A program made the position numbers and the translations under genes. DNA of 64,000 nucleotides, taken from the NCBI RefSeq assembly GCF_014205635.1, contig NZ_JACIIV010000009.1:1-64000 (forward strand), read 5' to 3'. Below are positions 40,141 through 48,402 of this stretch, in pieces (within the stretch, counting starts at the first letter, position 1; every line of letters begins with the position of its first letter). Source of the DNA: Polymorphobacter multimanifer (GTDB lineage: Bacteria; Pseudomonadota; Alphaproteobacteria; Sphingomonadales; Sphingomonadaceae). A model generated the notes under the pieces. It was not told the origin of the DNA and ran no database searches. It saw nothing but the letters and a program-made list of their open reading frames with translations.

Positions 40141-41197
40141 CCGCGGCGGCCGCCGCCGGGCTGTCCGAAAACACCCCGTCGATGCCCGCTTCCAGATACA
40201 GCCTGATCTCGGCCTCGGCATCGCCCCGCGCCACCGGGTTGGCCCCCTGGCGGAAGCGCGCGGCAAGGAAGAAATTCTCGGGCCGGAAGGTCCAGGGATG
40301 CACTTCGAGCCCGGCATAGTGCGCGTCCGCCACAAGCGAGGTCGGCGCGCCCAGCACGCCATCCTTGTCACGCGGGATGATCAGCCCGCGTTCGGGCCCG
40401 ATGGCATCGGCATAGTTCGCCACCTTCGCCAGCCCCGCGGCGCTGCGCATGTCCGCATAGCTGTAGCCATCCGCCGACGCCCCCTCGGGCGCCATAAGCT
40501 GCACCAGCCGCACCTCGGTCTGGCCGCGCAGTGCCTTCAGATTGTCCACTTCGAAGGACTGGATGAACACCGGGTCGTTCGCGCTGGTCCAGCCGGCACT
40601 GGCGAGGGCCGCCAGCAGCACGGGCTCGAGCGGCAACCGAATTTTCTGGAAATGCGTCGGATGCTTGGTCTCGGGGTAGATGCCGATCACCCGCCCGGTG
40701 CGTGCACTCGCCGCCTTGGCGAGGGCAATGATCTCTTCGAGCGTCGGAATCGCGGCCTGACCGTCGAAAGCCGTGTTGGCGGGACGAAGCTGCGGAAGCC
40801 GCTCCCTGGCGCGCAGCGTCTTCAGCTCGGCCAGGGTAAAATCCTCGGTGAACCAGCCGGTCACGCTTTCGCCATCGATCATCTGCGTCCGCTTGCGGCC
40901 GGCGAATTCGGGCTTGTCGGCCACATCGGTGGTGCCCGAGATCTCGTTCTCGTGCCGCGCCACCAGCCGATGATCCTTCGTCGCCACCAGGTCGGGCTCG
41001 ATGAAGTCGGCGCCCTCCTCGATCGCGCGTTCATAGGCGAGCAGCGTGTGCTCGGGCCGCTCGGCGCTGGCGCCGCGGTGCGCGATGATCACCGGCAGCC
41101 CCGGCGGCGGCCCGGCCCGCAAGCTGGGTGGCAGCGGCGCTGCATCCCCGGCATGGCTCATCAGCAAGGCTCCCGAAACGACAAGGACACGGATCAT
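40085..41197 (-). CDS. Exported glycerophosphodiester phosphodiesterase
   Basis: A 370-residue periplasmic GlpQ-type enzyme hydrolysing glycerophosphodiesters to glycerol-3-phosphate and an alcohol. It has a signal peptide (MIRVLVVSGALLMSHAGDAA), then the GDPD signature: IAHRGASAERPEHTLLAYERAIEEGADFIEPDLV (catalytic His, Glu and Asp) and LVARHENEISGTTDV. Later IGIYPETKHPTHF and a C-terminal VHPWTFRPEN support the family. GGGAGAAG sits before the 41197 ATG. The 3' end overlaps the hotdog gene. Confidence 0.93.
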   Translation of the reverse strand: MIRVLVVSGALLMSHAGDAAPLPPSLRAGPPPGLPVIIAHRGASAERPEHTLLAYERAIEEGADFIEPDLVATKDHRLVARHENEISGTTDVADKPEFAGRKRTQMIDGESVTGWFTEDFTLAELKTLRARERLPQLRPANTAFDGQAAIPTLEEIIALAKAASARTGRVIGIYPETKHPTHFQKIRLPLEPVLLAALASAGWTSANDPVFIQSFEVDNLKALRGQTEVRLVQLMAPEGASADGYSYADMRSAAGLAKVANYADAIGPERGLIIPRDKDGVLGAPTSLVADAHYAGLEVHPWTFRPENFFLAARFRQGANPVARGDAEAEIRLYLEAGIDGVFSDSPAAAAAAIGPGQPRSPSGDNRPGN

Positions 41198-41220
41198 AGC
41201 TTCTCCCGGTCGCGACTCTA

Positions 41221-41270
41221 AAGTGTGTTTCGGAAAAATGTGTTCATCGTTTTTCCGATAAAAACACTCC
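41221..41270. repeat. Dispersed palindromic repeat, copy A
   Basis: A 50-bp element with arms AAGTGTGTTTCGGAAAA and TTTTCCGATAAAAACAC around a 13-nt loop. A near-identical copy (copy B, 53103-53152) lies in the opposite orientation; the arms are conserved and the loops differ. It sits 24 bp upstream of the glpQ-like start, so it may lie in that gene's promoter or leader. Confidence 0.85.
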
Positions 41271-41345
41271 ACACCGAAGAGCTGGACCCCGTTTTGATTC
41301 TGGCGAAATGCGGGTCTAGCCGGGTAACATGACAGCGCCATGGCA

Positions 41346-41382
41346 AAGCCGGCCGCGGCCCTTCAGGGGCCACGGCCGGCTT
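41346..41382 (-). terminator. GC-rich terminator hairpin after the beta-helix gene
   Basis: A 16-bp stem with one mismatch (AAGCCGGCCGCGGCCC and its inverse) and a 4-5-nt loop lies 20 nt past the beta-helix stop on the minus strand, followed only by TTTG. It is a probable terminator with a weak U-tract. Confidence 0.65.
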
Positions 41383-41401
41383 GCATGCAGAGCCTTGTCG
41401 A

Positions 41402-42613
41402 TCAGACGAAATGCACAAGCGCCGGAAGGTCGCCCATCAGCATGCCGGAACGGCTGAGCAGCATGTCTGTCGGCGCAGCCGGCGCACCCCATGCGCCTTC
41501 GATCCGTGCGCCGGCGCCCTGGATATCGGCCATGCTGCCGGCCCGCACCATCATGCTCTCGTTGGTCATGTCGCCATAGTTGCGGTCGAAAAGCTCGGCA
41601 GCCGTCGCCTGCCCGCCGAAGCGGCGATCGACGACATCGATGTTGTTCTCCCACACCACATCGCTCAGCAGGCCGTTGCGCTTGGTGTCGATGAACATCG
41701 GTGCGATATTGTTGGCCACGGTCGCGCGGCTGACATCGTCAACGATGATCGCCGAGGCATGGGTGACCCTCTGGCTTTCAAGGACAGTGTTGCTTTCGAT
41801 CTTCACCCCATCGGCATTGCTCACGGCAATGGCGTTGCGATAGGTGCCCTCGTAGAAATTGTTCTCGATCGTGATGTTCTCGTGGCGCACGCCCTTGGCG
41901 ACATTCTCGCTCTTGATGAAGATGCCGCCGATCGACACTTCGCCGCGCTCGATCATCACATTGTCGCGAAACACCATGTTGCTGCTGCCCACGGCGGGAC
42001 CGACAGCGTGGATCTGGAAGAAGTCGGGATGATCACCCGGCATCGGCTGGAAATCGGCGAGATAGTTGCGCTCGAAGAGCCCGTTGGTCACGCCGCTCAT
42101 GTTCACGCCTTCGCGCGCCTCGATGATCGAGTTGCCGGCAATCACCACATCGCTCGACCGGCCGACGGTGATCCCGGTCGACACCTGCTGGAAAGCCGAA
42201 TTGAGCACCACCACCCGGCTGCTCTCGATGATGTTGAGCCCCTGGGCATCGTTGGACACATCGCCATCGAGCGAGCCCTGCACGGTAAAGTCCGAAATCG
42301 CGATGTCGGACGACTTGTTGATCTGCATCGCCGAAGCGCGGCCCTGACCGGGCGCAATCGGATTGGAGAGCGTGAAACCCTCCATCGTGATGTTGCTCGA
42401 ACGGATCAGTCGCATCTGGCTGAAGGTGGCACCCGCATCGGCATCGAGCGGCCTGATCGTGAGCGTGCCGGTGGGATTCACGCTGCTGATGTTCAGGGTT
42501 CCATAGGACCCGGGTGCCACGAGAATGGTGTCGACACCGCCGGCACGTACCGCCCGCAGCGCCAGCGTGAACTCTGCCGAGCTGCTGACAGTAAGAATCC
42601 GATTTGACGACAT
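41402..42613 (-). CDS. Right-handed parallel beta-helix protein
   Basis: A 403-residue protein built of about 15 coils with the N/D-rich pattern of pectate-lyase-like folds: SSNITMEGFTLSN, SSDIAISDFTVQG, SSRVVVLNSAFQQVSTGITVG, SSDVVIAGNSIIEAREGVNM, HENITIENNFYEGTYRNAIAV. The start at 42613 has GGGAGAAG upstream. No signal peptide is present, yet such folds are normally outside the cell; the hydrophobic C-terminus (MLLSRSGMLMGDLPALVHFV) could be a type I secretion signal, which is inference. It could be a polysaccharide lyase, epimerase or adhesin-like surface protein. Confidence 0.82.
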   Translation of the reverse strand: MSSNRILTVSSSAEFTLALRAVRAGGVDTILVAPGSYGTLNISSVNPTGTLTIRPLDADAGATFSQMRLIRSSNITMEGFTLSNPIAPGQGRASAMQINKSSDIAISDFTVQGSLDGDVSNDAQGLNIIESSRVVVLNSAFQQVSTGITVGRSSDVVIAGNSIIEAREGVNMSGVTNGLFERNYLADFQPMPGDHPDFFQIHAVGPAVGSSNMVFRDNVMIERGEVSIGGIFIKSENVAKGVRHENITIENNFYEGTYRNAIAVSNADGVKIESNTVLESQRVTHASAIIVDDVSRATVANNIAPMFIDTKRNGLLSDVVWENNIDVVDRRFGGQATAAELFDRNYGDMTNESMMVRAGSMADIQGAGARIEGAWGAPAAPTDMLLSRSGMLMGDLPALVHFV

Positions 42614-42736
42614 TGTGTCTTCTCCCTGATTGCCATGCGGCTTGCCGGGCGATTGTGCCCAGCTGGCCGACATCCCAATCAACGACACAAGCACCCGACC
42701 CACCTAGGCAGCATGATGGTGAAGTGCGGGTAAGGT

Positions 42737-45586
42737 TTACGCTGGCGGTGCGCCGGCGGTACCGCCACCTGGCGGCCGCGCGAAGAAAACCTTGCGAAAT
42801 TGCACGCCAATCGTGCGCCCGAGCGGATCAAGCTGGTCCGGCTGGTAACCAATCGGCACCTCTCCGAGCCGGTTGCGAACCTGCAACCGGGCATTGGCCA
42901 GATTGTCTACATTGAGGCTCAGCCGGCTGCCACGCAGGAACGGCACCGCCTCCACCAGTGTCCGCTGCTGCCCCAGATCGGCAAACAGCCGCAGCCCCAT
43001 GGTGGCCAGGCCGCCGAAACGCAGATCGCCATCGGCCTGCACCGGGCTCGAAGGGTCGGTACGAACCGTGGTGCCGGCCCGCCAGTCGAGGCTCAACCGG
43101 CCACCGAACCCGGCCTTGTTGGCACCCACGCGAAACTCGACCTCATGCCGCGGTTGGCCGCCTCGCGCGCCGGTGGCGCTGCCGCCAAGCAGATCGAGAT
43201 CGGGCACCCCTTCCCGGATGCTGATGCGGTTGATCGTGTGGAGCGTGTGGAACAGCGACACGAACACCCGCCCGCCGCCCCCGCCAGGACCCCCGAAGCC
43301 CCGTCCACCGCCACCCCCGGGACGCCCCCCGGCACCCCCCCCAGTACCCCCCCCGGCACCCCCTGGACGCCCCTCGGCAGCCGCGCCTGCCGGTCGACGG
43401 GCTGCAAATTGCGCCCGGCGCGCCTCGGCGGCCGCCTGCTCGGCTTTCGAGGGCTTGAGCGCCTGAAACAACGAGAGCCCGGTGCGGATCTCCTGCCGGT
43501 CCGCGCCGGCAAAATTGATCGGACGATTGTCGATCTGGATCAGCCGCCCATTGTCATCCCGCACAAATCGTTCGGGAAATGCCGCTTCGATCTCCGGAGT
43601 CGCCGTCGGAAACCCCGACACCTGCCCCCGCAGCCGGCTGTCGATGAAGTTGACGCTCAAGCTGAGTTCGGACGCCGCAAAGGGTTTCCAATTGCCCCCG
43701 ACCTTGATCACCCGCCGGCTGTCGCTGCTCAACCCCGCATTGCCCCCATCGAGCCGGGTGATATCCACCGTCTCGCCATTCACCAGATCGAACACCCGCA
43801 CATTCGGAGTGACGATAAGCGGATTGCCAAGCTGCTGGATGCTTGGTGCCGCCTCTTCCTCGCTCACCGACACCAGCAGTCGCAGCCTCGAAGTGGGCGC
43901 CCAGTTGAGGCCATAGCCATAGGTCACAAGCGATCCCAGATCGGAAAGCTGATCAAGGCTGGCATTGAAGTTGAGCGAAAAATCTCCAATGCCTGCAAGC
44001 ACATCGTTGCGCGTGCTCGTGAGCGGCACATCGACGCTCGTCTGGAACCGGCCCTGGTTGCGGCTGAGATCGACCTCCTGAACAAGCCCGCCGCGATCGG
44101 ATATCGACCCTTGCCGGCGTGTCTCGAAGCCGGCCTTGAAAGTGGTCGAAACCGCACCGGCCGGCAGCAGCAGCGGGCTGCCGGTCGCAACAAGCTCGGC
44201 TTCACCAAGGTCGGTGGTGGCGCGCGCCCGGTCCTGCCGCAGCGTGCCGGCGATGGCTCCGGCACTGAATGGGTTGAACGCCGGATCACCTGCATCAAGC
44301 CGCGCCTGCAGCGCGGCTGTGTCCAGCCCCCGATCGGTCAGCGTGTCGGTTTCTGCGCGGTCATAATTGACGTTGAGGCTCCAGCGCCAGGCGCCGACAT
44401 CCCCGTTGAGCGCCACGCCCACGCGGCCGGTCAGGTTTTCGGTCTGGCGCAGCAACGGACCCGTGCCTTCACCATAGCGGAACAGCGACACGGGATTGGC
44501 AAAGGGATTGAACGGGTTGGCTGCAGGAAGGGCCAGGCTCACGCCCGGCAGCCCCAGCCGCGCTTCGCTGTTGTTGCTTTCGAAGCGACCCGAGATGGTT
44601 GCCGACACGCTGCCGATGTTGCGATTGTAGGTGGCGCCAAGGCTCAGCCGCTCGGTTTGCGGCAGCAGCGTGCGGAAGGGCGTCAGGTCGGTGGTGTCGG
44701 CCGCATTGGCAATGGCGCCACCAAAGTCCGCCAGCACCTGCGCGCGCGTTGCGGCCACCCCTGGTACCCCCACCAGCCCAGTCGGCGTTCCGAGCAGCGC
44801 GGACAGCGCGGGATCGATCTCGCCAAAGGCCGCTGCGGTGGCGCCACCCTGCCCGGCCAGGCCGCCCGCATAGGAAAATGGCTGCCCCTGCGGCGGCGTC
44901 GTGATCAGCCGCTCAGCTTCGAGCAGCGGGTTCTCGCGCTCATATTCGGCCTCGAAGCTCAAGCGCGTGCCATTGGAAAGACGCAGCAGATTGCCCTCGG
45001 CTTCGAGAGTCGACCGCCCGCCATCGGTGGCAAAGCCCGGTTCCAGCTCGACCGTGACCGCATTGAAGCGCTCGCGAAGAACGAAGTTGATGACGCGCTG
45101 GTCGGCGCGAAAGCCGTACTTCAGCGCGACTTCCTCGGGCAGGATATCAACCCGCTCAAGCGCTTCGGGGGGCAGGTTGCGAATCTCGGCAAAGCCCGAC
45201 ACGCGCCTGCCATTGACGAGCACCACCGGCGGCTCGCCGCCGCGCCCCCGCCCCGAGCGTAGCTGCGGCCCCAGTTCCTGCAACAGATCGGCAAGACTAC
45301 CAGCGCCGAACGCGCTTATGTCGGCCGCATCGAGCTGCACTTCTGCCTGGATGTCTCCTAGCACGCCGCCCCGCTGGAAAGTGCCAGTCACAACGATTTC
45401 ACCTTCCTCGGGATCGATCGCGACATCGTCTTCTGCCACCGGGGGTTCGCTGCCCGTGGCGGGCGCCGGCTGCAAGATGTCGGAGGGAGCGGACACCGGT
45501 GCAGCGGCGAGGGGAACTGTCCACACGAGAGCGAGCGCCAGGGCATGGCGGCTGGTCGCCAGCGCCGGGCGGAACGGGATCGTCAT
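42737..45586 (-). CDS. TonB-dependent receptor-like protein with Gly-rich insert
   Basis: A 949-residue outer-membrane protein. The start at 45586 (MTIPFRPALATSRHALALALVWTVPLAAAP) gives a signal peptide. The plug-like N-terminus has GEIVVTGTFQRGGVLGDIQ and QLRSGRGRGGEPPVVLVNGRRVSGFAEIRNLPPEALERVDILPEEVALKYG, a variant lacking the usual VYGxxAxxGVI wording (here YGFRADQRVINFVL). A run of Gly with Arg/Pro at about residues 730-780 interrupts the barrel. The C-terminal FRKVFFARPPGG lacks the terminal Phe usual for barrels. Substrate unknown. Confidence 0.82.
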   Translation of the reverse strand: MTIPFRPALATSRHALALALVWTVPLAAAPVSAPSDILQPAPATGSEPPVAEDDVAIDPEEGEIVVTGTFQRGGVLGDIQAEVQLDAADISAFGAGSLADLLQELGPQLRSGRGRGGEPPVVLVNGRRVSGFAEIRNLPPEALERVDILPEEVALKYGFRADQRVINFVLRERFNAVTVELEPGFATDGGRSTLEAEGNLLRLSNGTRLSFEAEYERENPLLEAERLITTPPQGQPFSYAGGLAGQGGATAAAFGEIDPALSALLGTPTGLVGVPGVAATRAQVLADFGGAIANAADTTDLTPFRTLLPQTERLSLGATYNRNIGSVSATISGRFESNNSEARLGLPGVSLALPAANPFNPFANPVSLFRYGEGTGPLLRQTENLTGRVGVALNGDVGAWRWSLNVNYDRAETDTLTDRGLDTAALQARLDAGDPAFNPFSAGAIAGTLRQDRARATTDLGEAELVATGSPLLLPAGAVSTTFKAGFETRRQGSISDRGGLVQEVDLSRNQGRFQTSVDVPLTSTRNDVLAGIGDFSLNFNASLDQLSDLGSLVTYGYGLNWAPTSRLRLLVSVSEEEAAPSIQQLGNPLIVTPNVRVFDLVNGETVDITRLDGGNAGLSSDSRRVIKVGGNWKPFAASELSLSVNFIDSRLRGQVSGFPTATPEIEAAFPERFVRDDNGRLIQIDNRPINFAGADRQEIRTGLSLFQALKPSKAEQAAAEARRAQFAARRPAGAAAEGRPGGAGGGTGGGAGGRPGGGGGRGFGGPGGGGGRVFVSLFHTLHTINRISIREGVPDLDLLGGSATGARGGQPRHEVEFRVGANKAGFGGRLSLDWRAGTTVRTDPSSPVQADGDLRFGGLATMGLRLFADLGQQRTLVEAVPFLRGSRLSLNVDNLANARLQVRNRLGEVPIGYQPDQLDPLGRTIGVQFRKVFFARPPGGGTAGAPPA

Positions 45587-45766
45587 GCGGGCAACACTCG
45601 TGTGAGATTGGTGGAATTTCCGGCGACTTATCTGCACAATACGGCCAGCATGCGGCGTTCCCCCGTGAAGAAATGCTGCGACACGCTGTCACTCGGGCAG
45701 CGCATTCCCGCTGGCAGGCGCGGAAGCCGCTTGCTACGCTTCGCCTGCCACGAAAAAGGATGCCGA

Positions 45767-46291
45767 ATGCGAATTCTCATTGCCGCGATTGCTCTGGGGT
45801 TCGCCGGTGCCAGCCTGGCCCAGACCCCCGCCGTTCCCAGCAACCCGACGCCCAAGGACATTCCCGGCGCGATGGAGCGGCCCGACCCGTCGCTGCGCTA
45901 CCGGATTCTCTTCGATGTGTCCGAGCCCAACGCCGACAAAACCAAGCCACACCAGACGCTGCGCCGGGCTGCCGCCATGCTCAACGCCATGGCCGCCAAT
46001 GGCGTGCGCCCGGCCGCCGGGGACATTGCGATTGTCGTGCACGGCGCCCCCGATGTGAACCTCCTCACCGATGCCGCACACCAGAAGCGCTTCGGGACTC
46101 CGAACCCCAGCCGGCAGCTGCTCGAGGACCTGGCCAAGGCGGGTGTCTCGGTGCGAATCTGCGGTCAATCCTATCTCGGCCATGGTTATGCGCGCGACGA
46201 ACTGCACCCGGCCGTGCAACTGGACCTGATGGCGATGACCACAATCGCCAATCTGATGGCCCGCGGCTACGGTGTCGTCCGTGATGATTGA
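45767..46291 (+). CDS. Exported DsrE-family protein
   Basis: A 174-residue protein with a signal peptide (MRILIAAIALGFAGASLAQ) and a DsrE/F-like core: YRILFDVSEPNADKTKPHQTLRRAAAMLNAM, DIAIVVHGAPDVNLL, and AGVSVRICGQSYLGHGYARDEL with a single Cys at the position that carries sulfur in DsrE proteins. AAGGA precedes the ATG. Periplasmic DsrE paralogues have no settled role. It overlaps the next gene by 8 bp. The 180 bp to the divergent receptor (45587-45766) show no recognised site. Confidence 0.83.
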   Translation: MRILIAAIALGFAGASLAQTPAVPSNPTPKDIPGAMERPDPSLRYRILFDVSEPNADKTKPHQTLRRAAAMLNAMAANGVRPAAGDIAIVVHGAPDVNLLTDAAHQKRFGTPNPSRQLLEDLAKAGVSVRICGQSYLGHGYARDELHPAVQLDLMAMTTIANLMARGYGVVRDD

Positions 46292-46685
46292 TGCGCAGCC
46301 ACTGGCGCGCTGGCACGCCTACATCGAGGCGCCGGACCATGCGGTGCTGTGGGAGATGCTCGATCCGCACGCCGTGTTCGAAAGCCCTGTGGTGCACACC
46401 CCGCAGCGCGGTCGCCCGGTCGTCCATGCCTATCTCGCCAGTGCCGACAAGGTGCTCGGCGGTCCCGACTTCCGCTACACGGGCGAATGGCTGGCACCGG
46501 ACAGCGCCGTGCTTGAATTCGAGACCGAGGTCGAGGGCATCCGCATCAACGGCATCGACATGATCCGCTGGAATTCGGACGGGCGCATCGTACATTTCAA
46601 GGTCATGGTTCGGCCCCTGAAGGCCATCAACCTGCTGCACCGGCTTATGGCCGAGCAACTCGCCGCGATGAAGCCCGCCGGTTGA
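46284..46685 (+). CDS. NTF2-like (SnoaL-type) protein
   Basis: A 133-residue single-domain protein with the NTF2-like pattern: LARWHAYIEAPDHAVLWEMLDPHAVFESPVVHTPQRGR, then VLEFETEVEGIRINGIDMIRWNSDGRIVHFKVMVRPLKAINLL. The start at 46284 overlaps the DsrE stop; a GTG at 46272 is an alternative. This fold serves as isomerase, hydrolase or ligand binder; no specific function can be assigned. Its stop lies 1 bp from the end of the convergent hydrolase gene. Confidence 0.8.
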   Translation: MIDAQPLARWHAYIEAPDHAVLWEMLDPHAVFESPVVHTPQRGRPVVHAYLASADKVLGGPDFRYTGEWLAPDSAVLEFETEVEGIRINGIDMIRWNSDGRIVHFKVMVRPLKAINLLHRLMAEQLAAMKPAG

Positions 46686-46686
46686 G

Positions 46687-47997
46687 CTAGTCCAGCTTTT
46701 CCATTCGCAGCCCCACCGCCCAACGCCGCTGGAATCCTGGCCAGTAGCTCGGGGGACCGTCGGTCCGGGCGCCGGCATCGCTGCGGGCGGTGGCAGGCCA
46801 GCTGCCATCGACCGCGCGCGGCATCGGAACGTCGAGCCACCGCCGCGCAGCCGCATCGCTCTTCAGATGCCAGTCGAGAAATGCCGTGATCATGTGCGTG
46901 TTGATCGCCAGCATCCGGTCCTTGCGCCACACCGGCTCATCCTGTCGCTCGCGATATTCGAAACGGTGAGCGAGCTCGGGCGGCGTGGCGTTGCTCGCCA
47001 CATTGTGCCGGGCGTTCTCATAGGTGAGCATGTAGCGGGGGCCGCCGCTCTGCTCGAACAGCCAGCGGATGCCGCCCTTGTAGTCGGCAACGTCATCCTC
47101 GTCGCCGGCAATGAACAGGGTCGGCAGCGTGATCCGGCCTAGTCCGGCTGCCGAAAAGGCACGCAGCGGCTGCCCGCCGCCCCAGGGGGCAAAGGCGATG
47201 ACGGCCTTCAGATTGGCCGGCGGCGGCGGCGTGGCGGCAAGCAGCGCCGCAGTACCGGGCGCTGCCTGGCCGAAGAGCGGGCTGGCGGCATCATAACCGG
47301 CACCGGCAGTGGCAAGCGCGCCGAAGCCGCCCATCGAATAGCCCGCCAATGCCACGCGGCCAGCATCGACATGCGACCAGAAGCCGTCCTTGCCGGCGGC
47401 GCGGCGGGCGATCTCCGCCATCACCAGCCGTTGGTCGGCGGCGCGGTGGAAGACAGTTTTCAGGAACGCCAGCTCGCGCGACACGGCGTTGTCGGCAAGG
47501 TCTCCATGGTCGATCACCGCAACGACATAGCCCTTGCTCGCCAGTCGCTCGCCGAGGTCCGAAAACATCAGTGCCCGGTTGAGGAACCCGTGCGAGATGA
47601 CCAGCAGCGGGAAGCGCCCCGCCGCCGGCCCGGCATCGCGCGCGGCCTGCCCGGCGAGCACGACTTCGGCGGGCACACTGCCGGTCGGAACGGTTTCCAC
47701 TGGCGTTGCGGGGTAACGGTAGGTGGTTCGCTGCGACGCTGCGGCACTGGCCGCAGCGGGATACCACAGGGTTACCGGCAGCTCACGAGGTGCAGTGGCA
47801 AAGCCGCCCTTGCCATCGGGTCTGGTCGGATCCGGACGATCACCAAAGCTCAGCGTTTCGCTGCGAACCCCCACCGGCAGTGCGCCGCGTTCGCCGAGCG
47901 CCGGGACATCGCCCGTTGGGACCTGAGCATGGCCTGCAGGGGCAAGGCCAAGCAAAAGCGCAAGACCAGCCGTGCGAAATATCCCGAGCCGCCCCAT
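46687..47997 (-). CDS. Exported alpha/beta hydrolase (dienelactone/PAF-acetylhydrolase-like)
   Basis: A 436-residue protein with a signal peptide (GLALLLGLAPAGHAQ). Oxyanion/strand block LLVISHGFLN, nucleophile Ser221 in LAGYSMGGFGA, acid in LFIAGDEDDVADY and His in YENARHNVAS give a complete catalytic triad. An N-terminal beta-rich stretch (ELPVTLWYPAA) is typical of the large exported dienelactone-hydrolase-like group. It is 3 nt downstream of an SMR transporter gene on the same strand, so they are probably one operon. Ester substrate unknown. Confidence 0.87.
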   Translation of the reverse strand: MGRLGIFRTAGLALLLGLAPAGHAQVPTGDVPALGERGALPVGVRSETLSFGDRPDPTRPDGKGGFATAPRELPVTLWYPAAASAAASQRTTYRYPATPVETVPTGSVPAEVVLAGQAARDAGPAAGRFPLLVISHGFLNRALMFSDLGERLASKGYVVAVIDHGDLADNAVSRELAFLKTVFHRAADQRLVMAEIARRAAGKDGFWSHVDAGRVALAGYSMGGFGALATAGAGYDAASPLFGQAAPGTAALLAATPPPPANLKAVIAFAPWGGGQPLRAFSAAGLGRITLPTLFIAGDEDDVADYKGGIRWLFEQSGGPRYMLTYENARHNVASNATPPELAHRFEYRERQDEPVWRKDRMLAINTHMITAFLDWHLKSDAAARRWLDVPMPRAVDGSWPATARSDAGARTDGPPSYWPGFQRRWAVGLRMEKLD

Positions 47998-48000
47998 CGC

Positions 48001-48336
48001 CTATATCTCCCCGCCGGCTGGTGTGGACAGCCGCAGCCCCAGTGCGCCGACGAGCACGAGCGCAACGCAGCCCATCTGCACCAAGCTCAAGCGCTGGTCG
48101 AACAGGATGATTCCGATCACTGCCATCGCCACGATACCGACCCCACTCCACACGGCATAGGCCACGCCGACCGGGATCGATTTGAGCGCCGGCGCCAGGA
48201 CCAGAAAACACAGCGCGTAAATGCCGATCGATGCTGCTGCAAATCCCCATTTTTCCAGCCCGTTGGAGAGCTTGAGCAGCGTCGTCGCCACAATCTCAAG
48301 GCCTATCGCAAGTGTCAGATAGAGCCATCCGGTCAT
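48001..48336 (-). CDS. SMR-family small multidrug/guanidinium-type exporter
   Basis: A 111-residue protein with four membrane helices. Glu13 in GWLYLTLAIGLEIVATTLLK is the essential substrate/proton-binding glutamate of EmrE-type SMR proteins, and PVGVAYAVWSGVG is the family's third-helix hallmark. The start at 48336 follows GGGAGA. Whether it exports quaternary ammonium compounds or guanidinium cannot be told from this sequence. Confidence 0.92.
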   Translation of the reverse strand: MTGWLYLTLAIGLEIVATTLLKLSNGLEKWGFAAASIGIYALCFLVLAPALKSIPVGVAYAVWSGVGIVAMAVIGIILFDQRLSLVQMGCVALVLVGALGLRLSTPAGGEI

Positions 48337-48402
48337 CAATTTCTCCCATTCAAGCTTGCGCCGGGTCTTGCCAGCAGCCCCCCGTCCTGTCCATGAGGCG
48401 AC

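Noticed and set aside
43300-43390. Poly-C/G tract region as a possible frameshift in the third TonB receptor
   Set aside because: The frame stays open and the flanking sequence is receptor-like on both sides; the tract simply encodes glycine codons.
42800-45262. An 820-codon plus-strand frame opposite the third TonB receptor
   Set aside because: Antisense shadow with Arg/His/Gln-rich low-information sequence and no start context.
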